NCBI RefSeq assembly: GCF_001650495.1
Contig: NZ_LWCS01000021.1
Coordinates: 124,001 to 188,000, forward strand
Source of the DNA: Mycolicibacterium iranicum
GTDB taxonomy: Bacteria > Actinomycetota > Actinomycetes > Mycobacteriales > Mycobacteriaceae
Direction of reading: 5' to 3'
DNA length: 64,000 nt
The notes below the pieces were generated by a model. The model was not told where the DNA came from. It did not search any database and was given only the letters and a program-made list of their open reading frames with translations. The position numbers were made by a program, and so were the translations under genes. This document shows positions 15,668 through 23,700 of this stretch, one piece after another (position 1 is the first letter of the stretch; every line of letters begins with the position of its first letter).

Positions 15668-16318
15668 GTGACAGGCGAAACCCGCCCCGAGCCCCTTCGG
15701 GATGCCGACCGCACCCGTGCCGAGCTCATCGCTGTCGCGACGGAGGTTTTCGCGGAGTCGGGTTATTCGGGAGCTCGGGTCGACGAGATCGCCGAACGGA
15801 CCCGCACCAGCAAGCGAATGGTCTACTACTACTTCGGTGGAAAAGAAGGCCTGTACATGGCCGTGCTGGAGAGCGCGTACCGCGGCATCCGCGAGGCTGA
15901 GCAGCGCCTGCAGGTCGACCACGTCGACCCGGTGGTTGCCATGCGCCGACTGGCCGAGCTGACCTTCGATCATCATCTCGACCATCAAGCGTTCGTCCGG
16001 CTGGTTGCCATCGAGAACATCCACCGCGGCGAATACATCAGTCGGCTCGACTCCCTGCGCACCCTCGGTCAGCCGGCGACATCCCTGTTGGACGAGATCC
16101 TCAGGAACGGGGTCGAGCGGGGGGTTTTTCGCCGAGGCGTCGACTCGCTGGACGTTCACCTGCTGATCAGCGCATATTGCGTGTTTCAGGTGGCCAACCG
16201 TTACACCTTCGGGTTCCTGTTCGATGTCGACTTCACCGAACCCGCTCGGCGTGCCCACCTGCGCCAAATGATCGGCGACATCGTCGTCGGCTGGCTCACC
16301 AACGTCACCGCACTCTGA
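15668..16318 (+). CDS. TetR-family regulator of the shikimate/protocatechuate cluster
   Basis: A 216-residue TetR protein beginning at a GTG. The helix-turn-helix is at about residues 15-62: ATEVFAESGYSGARVDEIAE and RTSKRMVYYYFGGKEGLYMAV. The C-terminal domain (HHLDHQAFVRLVAIENIHRG, YTFGFLFDVDF) matches a TetR group found next to protocatechuate and shikimate genes. It stands 94 bases before the first catabolic gene on the same strand, and a 31-bp palindrome lies in that gap, so it probably represses the cluster until an intermediate such as shikimate, dehydroshikimate or protocatechuate binds. Ligand inferred from context only. Confidence 0.87.
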   Translation: MTGETRPEPLRDADRTRAELIAVATEVFAESGYSGARVDEIAERTRTSKRMVYYYFGGKEGLYMAVLESAYRGIREAEQRLQVDHVDPVVAMRRLAELTFDHHLDHQAFVRLVAIENIHRGEYISRLDSLRTLGQPATSLLDEILRNGVERGVFRRGVDSLDVHLLISAYCVFQVANRYTFGFLFDVDFTEPARRAHLRQMIGDIVVGWLTNVTAL

Positions 16319-16339
16319 GGCATCGCTCACAACGAATCC

Positions 16340-16394
16340 TTGACGTGATGCCGGGCACAGTGTTGTACTAATTACGTACGAACTAGTTAGTACA
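16340..16394 (+). promoter_or_regulatory. Promoter region and 31-bp TetR operator of the catabolic cluster
   Basis: TGTACTAA (16364-16371) and TTAGTACA (16387-16394) are perfect inverted arms around 15 bases, with further partial symmetry inside. TTGACG at 16340-16345 is a likely -35 box and the AT-rich TACTAAT at 16366 lies in the -10 area, though the spacing is about 20. The operator overlaps the likely start of transcription. AGGAGCG precedes the GTG at 16413. Confidence 0.6.
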
Positions 16395-16412
16395 TTAGGC
16401 AGGAGCGTTCCG

Positions 16413-17294
16413 GTGGCGAAGAGCCCTTACCTCGTCGGCCTCGTCGGTCAAGGCGTCGGCCCGTCCCTGACACCAGCGATGCATATGGCAGAAGCCAAAG
16501 CAAACGGTGTCGACTACCTATACCGCAGCATCGATCTCGACAGCGCCGGCCTGCCCCCCAGTCGCATCGGCGAGATCATCACGTGGGCTCGCGCACTGGG
16601 ATTCGACGCACTCAACATCACCCATCCGTGTAAGCGACTCGTCGTGCCTCACCTCGACGCCATTGACGACGAAGCGGCGACGCTCGGCGCGGTCAACACC
16701 GTGGTCTTTGACGAAGACCGCACCGTCGGTTACAACACCGACGCCCCGGGATTTCGCACCGGCTTCAACGAAGGTCTGCCCCAGGCGGCCATGGGTCACG
16801 TCGTGCTGCTGGGCGCAGGGGGAGCAGGTGCGGCTGTCGGCCACGCACTGCTTGATCTGGGCGTCGACCACCTCACCGTGGTCGACCTCGATGTCGACCG
16901 CGCCACCGCCTTGGCCGACGAACTCTCGACCACGCATGGAAACGCCCGAGTCGACGCGGAGGCTCACGACAAGCTGTCAATATTGCTGCCGCACAACGAC
17001 GGCATCGTGCACTGCACGCCCACCGGCATGGCAGACCACCCCGGCATGCCGTTCGACGACGCACTTCTGCACCCGCGGATGTGGGTGGCCGACATCGTCT
17101 ACCGTCCGCTGGACACAGCGCTGCTCATCGCGGCACGCAAGGCCGGCTGCCGCACGCTCGACGGCGGCTACATGGCCGTACATCAGGCAGTCATCGCTTT
17201 CGAGTTGATCACCGGTATAGCCCCGAACGCTGATCGGATGTCGCGCCACTTCCGTGCGCTCGCATCAGAATCCCCACTTCAAAGAGGAATGTAG
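16413..17294 (+). CDS. qsuD: Quinate/shikimate 3-dehydrogenase (NAD type, QsuD-like)
   Basis: A 293-residue AroE-superfamily enzyme starting at GTG. NITHPCKR carries the catalytic Lys (biosynthetic AroE has NVTxPHK; the PCK form is typical of catabolic actinobacterial enzymes), NTDAPGF the catalytic Asp, and LLGAGGAGAAVG the Rossmann loop. VVDLD ends strand two with Asp, which favours NAD over NADP. It oxidises shikimate to 3-dehydroshikimate and probably quinate to 3-dehydroquinate in the cytosol. It is first in the operon, next to an MHS transporter and pca genes. No 3-dehydroquinate dehydratase is in the cluster, so quinate use would need the one from aromatic biosynthesis. Confidence 0.88.
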   Translation: MAKSPYLVGLVGQGVGPSLTPAMHMAEAKANGVDYLYRSIDLDSAGLPPSRIGEIITWARALGFDALNITHPCKRLVVPHLDAIDDEAATLGAVNTVVFDEDRTVGYNTDAPGFRTGFNEGLPQAAMGHVVLLGAGGAGAAVGHALLDLGVDHLTVVDLDVDRATALADELSTTHGNARVDAEAHDKLSILLPHNDGIVHCTPTGMADHPGMPFDDALLHPRMWVADIVYRPLDTALLIAARKAGCRTLDGGYMAVHQAVIAFELITGIAPNADRMSRHFRALASESPLQRGM

Positions 17295-17303
17295 GAGAAC
17301 ACC

Positions 17304-18635
17304 ATGAGCACTGCCCACGCCATACCGGAACGGACCCCGAAGAAAGCCGCGCTAGCCAGTTTCATGGGCAGCGCCGTGGAATACTACGACTTCTTCGTGT
17401 TCGGCTTCGTCGCCGCGCTCGTATTCCCGAAGGTCTTTTTCCCAGAAGGCAACGAAACCGTCGCACTGGCCCAATCCTTCGCCACCCTCGGCGTCGCCTA
17501 TATTGCCCGACCGATCGGCGCTTTCGTCATCGGCCACTACGGCGATCGGATCGGCCGCCGAAATGTGCTGATGTTCACCCTGATCCTGATGGGCGTCTCG
17601 ACCTTCGCGATCGGATGCCTGCCGACATACGATTCGGTCGGGGTCATCGCGCCCATCCTGCTGGTGACCTGCCGACTCCTGCAGGGCTTTTCCGCCGCGG
17701 GCGAGCAGGCCGGCGCCAGCTCGCTGACCCTGGAGCATTCCCCAGACAACCAACGCGCTTTCTTCACCTCGTGGACCCTGACCGGAACACAGGGCGGCCT
17801 CATCCTCGCCTCGCTCGTCGTCATCCCTGTCGTCGCGTTGCCCGACGAGGATTTGTACTCCTGGGGCTGGCGAGTTCCCTTCTGGCTCAGCGCCGCTGTT
17901 GTGGTTGTCGCCTACTTCATCCGCCGCCGACTGCACGAGACACCCGAATTCGAGGATGCCAAGGCCTCGGGAACCATCGCTCGTATGCCGCTCAAGCCCC
18001 TGTTGCGCGACCACTGGCGCGACGTGCTTCGCGTGATTTTCCTCGCCTTCATCGCCGCCGTGTCAACAGTTTTCGCCAACCTCGCCATCGCCTACGGCAA
18101 GAAAATGGGCCTCAGCTCGGACGAGACGCTGTGGCTGGTCGTGGTTGCCAACATCGTCGCCCTCGGAACCCAGCCCATGTTCGGCAAGCTTGCCGACCGC
18201 ATCGGCCGCAAGCCGGTCTACATCTACGGCGCGCTGTCGTCAGCGGTACTGATGCCGTTCTACCTATTGTCGATGAGCGGCGGCAACGACCTGCTGATCT
18301 TTGCCATGGCCATTGCCACCTTCTCCTTTGGCTATGCCGCCGCCAACGCCGTCTGGCCGTCGTTCTACGGAGAGATGTTCGCCACGAAGGTCCGATTCTC
18401 CGGACTGGCCATCGGCACTCAACTCGGATTCCTGGTTGCAGGTTTCGCGCCCGCCATCGTCACCGCACTCGGCGGGGTGGAGGAAGGCGGTTGGGTCGTG
18501 ATCAGCATCTTCACCGCCGTCGTCTGCCTTATCGCCACCGCGGCGGCCCTCACAGCCAAAGAGACCAAGGACGTGCCAACCGCGCTGCTCGGCGACAAAA
18601 CGCCCGGCACCGCACGCGAACTCGTGGAGCACTGA
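17304..18635 (+). CDS. MFS transporter, metabolite:H+ symporter family (shikimate/aromatic acid uptake)
   Basis: A 443-residue integral membrane protein with about 12 hydrophobic segments. GSAVEYYDFFVFGFVAALV at the N-terminus, GHYGDRIGRR in the first inter-helix loop and ADRIGRKPVY in the equivalent loop of the second half identify the metabolite:H+ symporter group that contains the shikimate permease ShiA, proline/betaine and alpha-ketoglutarate carriers. Its place between the shikimate dehydrogenase and pcaH makes shikimate, quinate or protocatechuate the likely cargo. AGGAGA precedes the ATG, ten bases after the previous stop. Confidence 0.88.
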   Translation: MSTAHAIPERTPKKAALASFMGSAVEYYDFFVFGFVAALVFPKVFFPEGNETVALAQSFATLGVAYIARPIGAFVIGHYGDRIGRRNVLMFTLILMGVSTFAIGCLPTYDSVGVIAPILLVTCRLLQGFSAAGEQAGASSLTLEHSPDNQRAFFTSWTLTGTQGGLILASLVVIPVVALPDEDLYSWGWRVPFWLSAAVVVVAYFIRRRLHETPEFEDAKASGTIARMPLKPLLRDHWRDVLRVIFLAFIAAVSTVFANLAIAYGKKMGLSSDETLWLVVVANIVALGTQPMFGKLADRIGRKPVYIYGALSSAVLMPFYLLSMSGGNDLLIFAMAIATFSFGYAAANAVWPSFYGEMFATKVRFSGLAIGTQLGFLVAGFAPAIVTALGGVEEGGWVVISIFTAVVCLIATAAALTAKETKDVPTALLGDKTPGTARELVEH

Positions 18636-18644
18636 GGAACGCCG

Positions 18645-19427
18645 ATGACCGTCACCGATTCCGACAACGCCATGGCCACCCAGCAGGAGATCAGCAACGA
18701 AATGGCCGCAATCGAATCCGCCTATCAGTGCGCGGGTATCGAGGAGACGCAGCCGCGCCTCAACTATCGGCCCTACCGCAGTAGCCTGCTGCGCCACCCG
18801 ACCAAAGAGCTACATCATGCTGACCCGGAGAATATCGAACTAACAACACCGTGCTTCTCCGAACGTGACGTCAGTCCCCTGGAGGCCGATCTCACCATCC
18901 AACACAGCGGTGAACCGATCGGCGAACGCATGATGGTGACAGGAAAGGTCATCGACGGCGAGGGCCGACCAGTACGACGCCAACTCGTCGAGATCTGGCA
19001 GGCCAACGCCGGCGGACGCTACGTCCACAAACGGGACCGACATCCTGCGGCGATCGACCCGAACTTCACCGGCATCGGCCGCTGCCTTACCGACGATTCC
19101 GGCGTCTACCGCTTCACCACGATCAAGCCGGGACCGTATCCGTGGAGGAACCATCGCAACGCCTGGCGGCCTGCGCACATCCACTTCTCGGTGTTCGGAA
19201 CCGAATTCACTCAACGGATGGTCACCCAGATGTACTTTCCCAACGATCCGCTGTTCGCCCTCGATCCGATCTACCAGTCGATCACCGACCAGAAGGCACG
19301 CGACAGGTTGGTGGCGACCTACGACCACGACCTCACCACCCACGAGTGGGCGACCGGATACCGCTGGGACATCGTGCTCACCGGAGCGAGTATGACGCCG
19401 ACCGAAGGCCAGGGCGCACACCCATGA
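18645..19427 (+). CDS. pcaH: Protocatechuate 3,4-dioxygenase beta subunit
   Basis: A 260-residue intradiol dioxygenase subunit. The four Fe(III) ligands are recognisable: Tyr in GGRYVHKRDRH, Tyr in GPYPWRN, and two His in AHIHFSVFG. GKVIDGEGRPV and LVEIWQANAGG are family signatures, and the long N-terminal arm (RLNYRPYRSSLLRHPTK) is normal for PcaH. With PcaG it opens the ring of protocatechuate to 3-carboxy-cis,cis-muconate. The alpha-subunit ATG overlaps its stop, as expected for a 1:1 complex. Confidence 0.95.
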   Translation: MTVTDSDNAMATQQEISNEMAAIESAYQCAGIEETQPRLNYRPYRSSLLRHPTKELHHADPENIELTTPCFSERDVSPLEADLTIQHSGEPIGERMMVTGKVIDGEGRPVRRQLVEIWQANAGGRYVHKRDRHPAAIDPNFTGIGRCLTDDSGVYRFTTIKPGPYPWRNHRNAWRPAHIHFSVFGTEFTQRMVTQMYFPNDPLFALDPIYQSITDQKARDRLVATYDHDLTTHEWATGYRWDIVLTGASMTPTEGQGAHP

Positions 19428-19993
19428 CGACCTTGCTGACCGCCACTCCGGGCCAAACCGTCGGGCCCTTTTTCGGCTACGCCTTACCATTCGACAGGTG
19501 CAACGAACTGGTACCGCCACACACACCTGACGCGGTACAGCTTTCGGGTGTCGTCTCTGACGGGGAGGGACGGCCGGTACCCGATGCGCTGCTGGAAATA
19601 TGGCAGACCGATACCGACGGCACGATCCCCGCCCACCCGGGGTCGATGCAGCGAGACGGCTTCACCTTCACCGGCTGGGGCCGCGCCGCCACCGCAGACG
19701 ACGGACGATACAACTTCTCCACCGTCATTCCTGGTGCGCCGCGACCCGGCGCGGCGCCATTCATCTTGGTCACAGTGTTCGCCCGCGGCCTGCTCAATCG
19801 CCTTTTCACGCGCGCCTACATTCCAGGCAACCGCCTGGCCCAGGATCCGCTGCTTGCCGCACTTCCCCCGGAGCGGCGGCACACGTTGATCGCGACCCGC
19901 GACGCACACGGTCTGCGCTTCGACATCCAGTTGCAGGATGCGCCAGGTAAACCCGAAACCGTATTCCTGCGCTACCCGGGGCACCTGCGATGA
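19424..19993 (+). CDS. pcaG: Protocatechuate 3,4-dioxygenase alpha subunit
   Basis: A 189-residue subunit starting at an ATG that overlaps the pcaH stop. TPGQTVGPFFGYAL at the N-terminus and GVVSDGEGRPVPDALLEIWQ and FTGWGRAATADDGRY (separately quoted) are PcaG signatures. The iron ligands of the beta subunit are absent, as normal: the alpha subunit shapes the active site at the subunit interface. It is followed by pcaB with a 4-base overlap. Confidence 0.95.
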   Translation: MTTLLTATPGQTVGPFFGYALPFDRCNELVPPHTPDAVQLSGVVSDGEGRPVPDALLEIWQTDTDGTIPAHPGSMQRDGFTFTGWGRAATADDGRYNFSTVIPGAPRPGAAPFILVTVFARGLLNRLFTRAYIPGNRLAQDPLLAALPPERRHTLIATRDAHGLRFDIQLQDAPGKPETVFLRYPGHLR

Positions 19994-21195
19994 CCGACCT
20001 GTTCTGGCCGGGCGACCATCGGGCAGGCCAGCTCATGAGCGACCGTACGTTCCTGGCCGCGATGGTCGCGGTGGAGCAGGCCTGGCTCGACAGCCTCGTT
20101 GACGCCCGCATCGCTGCGACCGACGCCCGCACCGACCTCGCCAGAGTCATCACCCACGAGGACCTGGAGAGCATCGCCTGCGGCGCCGATGCCGACGGCA
20201 ACCCGGCCGCCCCGGTAGTCGCGTTGCTGCGCAAGCGCACCGCAGCGTCGACCGCTCGTTGGTTGCACCGCGGCCTGACCAGCCAGGATGTCATCGATAC
20301 CGCATTGATTCTCTGCGTGCGCGACGTCCTCGCCGAGGTCGCCGATAAAACAACCAGCCAGATCCATTCACTGATCGAGCTCATCGAAAAGTACCGCGCC
20401 ACAGAGACACTCGCACGAACCCTGACCCAGGCCGCGCTGCCGAGCACTCTCGGTGTCCGTTTCGCACATTGGCTCGACGGCATCGTGGACGCCGCACAGC
20501 CACTGCACAGACTGCAGTCGTCGCTACCCGTGCAGGTCGGCGGCGCGGTCGGAACACTGGCGGCCAGCACCGAACTGACGGGCTCGGTCGACGATGCCAT
20601 TGCGTTGGGCGACACCTTCGCTGACGCCCTTGGGCTGAGCTCCGCGCTGCCCTGGCATACCACGCGGTCGCCGATCACCCGAATCGGAGACGCGCTGACG
20701 ACATGTTGCGACGCGTGGGGACATATCGCCACCGATGTCGCGACAGGCAGCCGCACCGAGATCGGTGAGCTGACCGAGGGCGGAGGCGGCGGATCATCGA
20801 CCATGCCGCATAAGCGCAACCCTGTTCATTCGGTGCTGATCCGGCGGACCGCACTCACCGTTGGTCCGCTGGCGGCCACGTTGCACAGCGCATCGGCAAC
20901 CAGTGTCGACGAGCGTGCCGACGGGGCCTGGCACGCCGAATGGGCCACGCTGCGAACCCTGGCCCGGCGCACGGTCGTCGCCGCCATCCACACCTCCGAA
21001 CTGCTTGCAGGACTTCAGGTCCATGAAGGCCGAATTGCCGCGAACCTCAACGGCGCCGACGGCACCCGCTCCGAGCAGCACACCATGGCCGAGCTGACCG
21101 GGCGACCCACAGATGCCGCGTATCTCGGTGCCGCACAACGGATAACCGATGCAACCCTGACACGGGCGCGAAACTTCCTCAAGGAGCGGCAATGA
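19990..21195 (+). CDS. pcaB: 3-carboxy-cis,cis-muconate cycloisomerase
   Basis: A 401-residue fumarase/aspartase-superfamily enzyme. GGGGSSTMPHKRNPV is the superfamily signature loop with the catalytic Ser, and HRGLTSQDVIDTA is the second conserved region. It cyclises 3-carboxymuconate to 4-carboxymuconolactone. It starts four bases before the pcaG stop and ends four bases into pcaL, so translation is coupled. Length is a little below the 440-450 of many PcaB proteins, mainly at the C-terminus. Confidence 0.94.
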   Translation: MTDLFWPGDHRAGQLMSDRTFLAAMVAVEQAWLDSLVDARIAATDARTDLARVITHEDLESIACGADADGNPAAPVVALLRKRTAASTARWLHRGLTSQDVIDTALILCVRDVLAEVADKTTSQIHSLIELIEKYRATETLARTLTQAALPSTLGVRFAHWLDGIVDAAQPLHRLQSSLPVQVGGAVGTLAASTELTGSVDDAIALGDTFADALGLSSALPWHTTRSPITRIGDALTTCCDAWGHIATDVATGSRTEIGELTEGGGGGSSTMPHKRNPVHSVLIRRTALTVGPLAATLHSASATSVDERADGAWHAEWATLRTLARRTVVAAIHTSELLAGLQVHEGRIAANLNGADGTRSEQHTMAELTGRPTDAAYLGAAQRITDATLTRARNFLKERQ

Positions 21196-22325
21196 CGGTA
21201 CCCATCCTCAACGCTGTCGACTTCGGCGGGCCTGCGGGAACCCCCGTGATCCTGCTCGGTCCGTCGCTGGGCACCTCGACAGCCACCCTGTGGGGTGGCG
21301 CCGCCCGCGTCTTGAAGCGGCAGGCGCGGGTGATCGGATGGGATCTGCCCGGCCACGGGCGAAGCGAACCCGCAGGACCCTTCACCCTCGCCGAGCTCGC
21401 CGCCGGAGTCCTGCTACTCGCCGACCAGTACGGCGCCGAAACCTTCCACTACGCCGGCAATTCCGTCGGCGGAGCGGTCGGAATTCAGCTGCTGCTCGAC
21501 GCCGCCCAGCGGGTCAGATCGGCGACCCTACTGTGCACCGGGGCAGCGATCGGCACACCGAACCTCTGGCGCGACCGCGCCGCCACCGTGCGGGGCCACG
21601 GTATTTACCCCATGCTCGACGCGGCCGCGCGGCGGTGGTTCGCACCCGGTTTCACAGACCGAGAGCCAGGCCGAAGTGCGTCGCTGCTCGACAGCCTGCG
21701 CCACACTGACCCGGAATCCTACGCGCTGACCTGCGATGCGCTCGCAGATTTCGATGTCGAGCATCGGCTACCCGAGATCACCCAACCCGTGCTGGCCGTG
21801 GCCGGCAGCGATGACGTCGCGACACCACCGGAGTCGTTGCAGCGCATCGCCTCCGGAGTCAAGGGGGGCGCGTTCGTGGTTCTCGACGGTGTGGCGCACC
21901 TGGCACCAGCTGAGGCGCCCGACCGGGTTGCGGCCCTCATCGCCGACCGTGCAGGCCTGACGCAACCCGGTGACAAGTACCAGGCCGGAATGATCGTGCG
22001 ACGCGAGGTCCTCGGCGACGCCCACGTCGACCGGGCGATCGCCACCGCCACCGAGTTGACCGCCGACTTCCAAAGAATGATCACCGAGTACGCGTGGGGC
22101 ACCATCTGGACCCGGCCAGGACTCGACCGCCGCAGCCGCTCGATGATCACCCTGACGGCGTTGATCGCCCACGGACACCACGAGGAACTCGCCATGCATG
22201 TGAATGCAGCACGGCGCAACGGCCTCACCGATGACGAGATCAAGGAGCTGATCATGCAAACCGCGATCTACTGCGGGGTACCCGCCGCGAACACCGCCTT
22301 CCGCATCGCCTCGGACGTTCGGTGA
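21192..22325 (+). CDS. pcaL: Fused 3-oxoadipate enol-lactonase / 4-carboxymuconolactone decarboxylase
   Basis: A 377-residue two-domain enzyme. Residues 1 to about 250 are an alpha/beta hydrolase (PcaD part): the nucleophile Ser in YAGNSVGGAVG, the acid near AVAGSDDVATPP and the His in LDGVAHLAPAE. From about residue 260 a CMD domain (PcaC part) follows: RRSRSMITLTALIAHGHHEE and IKELIMQTAIYCGVPAAN. The fusion, known as PcaL in actinobacteria, performs two consecutive steps to 3-oxoadipate. Note that the separate CMD protein at 13080 is not its equivalent. Confidence 0.95.
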   Translation: MTVPILNAVDFGGPAGTPVILLGPSLGTSTATLWGGAARVLKRQARVIGWDLPGHGRSEPAGPFTLAELAAGVLLLADQYGAETFHYAGNSVGGAVGIQLLLDAAQRVRSATLLCTGAAIGTPNLWRDRAATVRGHGIYPMLDAAARRWFAPGFTDREPGRSASLLDSLRHTDPESYALTCDALADFDVEHRLPEITQPVLAVAGSDDVATPPESLQRIASGVKGGAFVVLDGVAHLAPAEAPDRVAALIADRAGLTQPGDKYQAGMIVRREVLGDAHVDRAIATATELTADFQRMITEYAWGTIWTRPGLDRRSRSMITLTALIAHGHHEELAMHVNAARRNGLTDDEIKELIMQTAIYCGVPAANTAFRIASDVR

Positions 22326-23005
22326 CGCTGACCACCGGGGACCCCGCCGAAGCAGTCGCCGGGATACCCGACGAAGCAACAATTTTGATCGGAGGATTCG
22401 GCATGGCGGGCATGCCGACCACGCTGATCGATGCGCTCATCGCCCAGGGGGCCACCGATCTGACCGTCGTCAGCAACAACGCGGGTAATGGTGACACCGG
22501 CTTGGCGGCGCTGTTGGCGGCTGGTCGGGTACGCCGGATCATCTGTTCGTTCCCCCGGCAAAGCGACTCCCATGTATTCGACCGGCTGTATCGCTCCGCC
22601 AAGATCGACCTCGAAGTGGTCCCGCAGGGCAACCTCGCCGAACGGATGCGCGCCGCCGGCGCGGGCATCGGGGCGTTCTTCTGCCCAACCGGCTACGGCA
22701 CCGAGTTGGCGGCCGGCCGGGAGACCCGCATCATCGAGGGCCGCAATTACGTCCTGGAATATCCGATTCGCGGTGACGTCGCCCTGATCGGCGCCCACCG
22801 CAGCGACCGGATGGGCAACCTCGTGTACCGCAAGACGGCGCGCAACTTCGGGCCGATCATGGCAACAGCCGCGGATCTGACCATCGCCGAGGTACACAGC
22901 GTCGTCGACACAGGCCAGATCGATCCGGAAGTTGTTGTCACGCCATCGATCTACGTGGACCGTGTGCTGGACCTCAGCGCTCTGCCGCGGGCGGAGGCAT
23001 CGTGA
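22322..23005 (+). CDS. pcaI: 3-oxoadipate CoA-transferase alpha subunit
   Basis: A 227-residue class I CoA-transferase alpha subunit beginning at a GTG overlapping the pcaL stop. LIGGFGMAGMPTTLIDALI is the glycine-rich nucleotide-like loop, and VSNNAGNGDTGLAALL and ISPxx-like later segments (YRKTARNFGPIMATAADLTI) fit PcaI/ScoA. With PcaJ it transfers CoA from succinyl-CoA to 3-oxoadipate. The beta-subunit GTG overlaps its stop. Confidence 0.93.
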   Translation: MTLTTGDPAEAVAGIPDEATILIGGFGMAGMPTTLIDALIAQGATDLTVVSNNAGNGDTGLAALLAAGRVRRIICSFPRQSDSHVFDRLYRSAKIDLEVVPQGNLAERMRAAGAGIGAFFCPTGYGTELAAGRETRIIEGRNYVLEYPIRGDVALIGAHRSDRMGNLVYRKTARNFGPIMATAADLTIAEVHSVVDTGQIDPEVVVTPSIYVDRVLDLSALPRAEAS

Positions 23006-23700
23006 CCCTCACACTCCCCACGACCGTCGAGCATCTCGACCGGGGTCCGCTCGACCGCGACGAGATGGCCCGCGCGGTCGCCGCCGACATTCCGCCCGGA
23101 TCGTTCGTCAACCTCGGCATCGGCCAACCCACGAAGGTGTCGGACTACCTGCCCCCGGATAGCGGAGTCGTGCTGCACACCGAGAACGGGATGCTGGGTA
23201 TGGGCCCCGAGGCCGTCGGCGACGAAATCGATCCGGACCTGACCAACGCCGGCAAGATCCCGGTAACCGAATTGCCTGGCGCCGCCTATTTCCACCACGC
23301 CGATTCCTTCGCGATGATGCGTGGCGGCCATCTCGACGTGTGTGTCCTCGGAGCATTCCAGGTGTCCGAGCGTGGCGACCTCGCCAACTGGCACACCGGA
23401 GCGCCAGGCGCTATTCCGGCTGTCGGCGGTGCCATGGACCTGGCCATCGGCGCTAAAGACGTCTTCGTGATGATGACGCTGTTCGCCAAGGACGGGACGC
23501 CGAAACTGGTGCCGCACTGCACCTACCCTCTGACGGGCCTGGGGTGCGTCAGCCGGGTCTATACCGATATGGGCACATTCTCCGTGGGGCCCAATGGCGT
23601 TCAGGTGATCGCCACCTACGGCGTATCCGTTGACGAACTGCAAGGACGACTCGCCCCGACACTGCGACGCGTCGAGGCCCGGGAAGGGCATCAATCGTGA
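23002..23700 (+). CDS. pcaJ: 3-oxoadipate CoA-transferase beta subunit
   Basis: A 232-residue class I CoA-transferase beta subunit. VVLHTENGMLGMGP contains the catalytic Glu that forms the CoA thioester; NLGIGQPTKVSDYLP and GGHLDVCVLGAFQVS are family motifs. Together with PcaI it makes 3-oxoadipyl-CoA. The thiolase PcaF that should follow to give acetyl-CoA and succinyl-CoA is not in this cluster and must be supplied elsewhere. The next gene starts at a GTG overlapping this stop. Confidence 0.93.
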   Translation: MTLTLPTTVEHLDRGPLDRDEMARAVAADIPPGSFVNLGIGQPTKVSDYLPPDSGVVLHTENGMLGMGPEAVGDEIDPDLTNAGKIPVTELPGAAYFHHADSFAMMRGGHLDVCVLGAFQVSERGDLANWHTGAPGAIPAVGGAMDLAIGAKDVFVMMTLFAKDGTPKLVPHCTYPLTGLGCVSRVYTDMGTFSVGPNGVQVIATYGVSVDELQGRLAPTLRRVEAREGHQS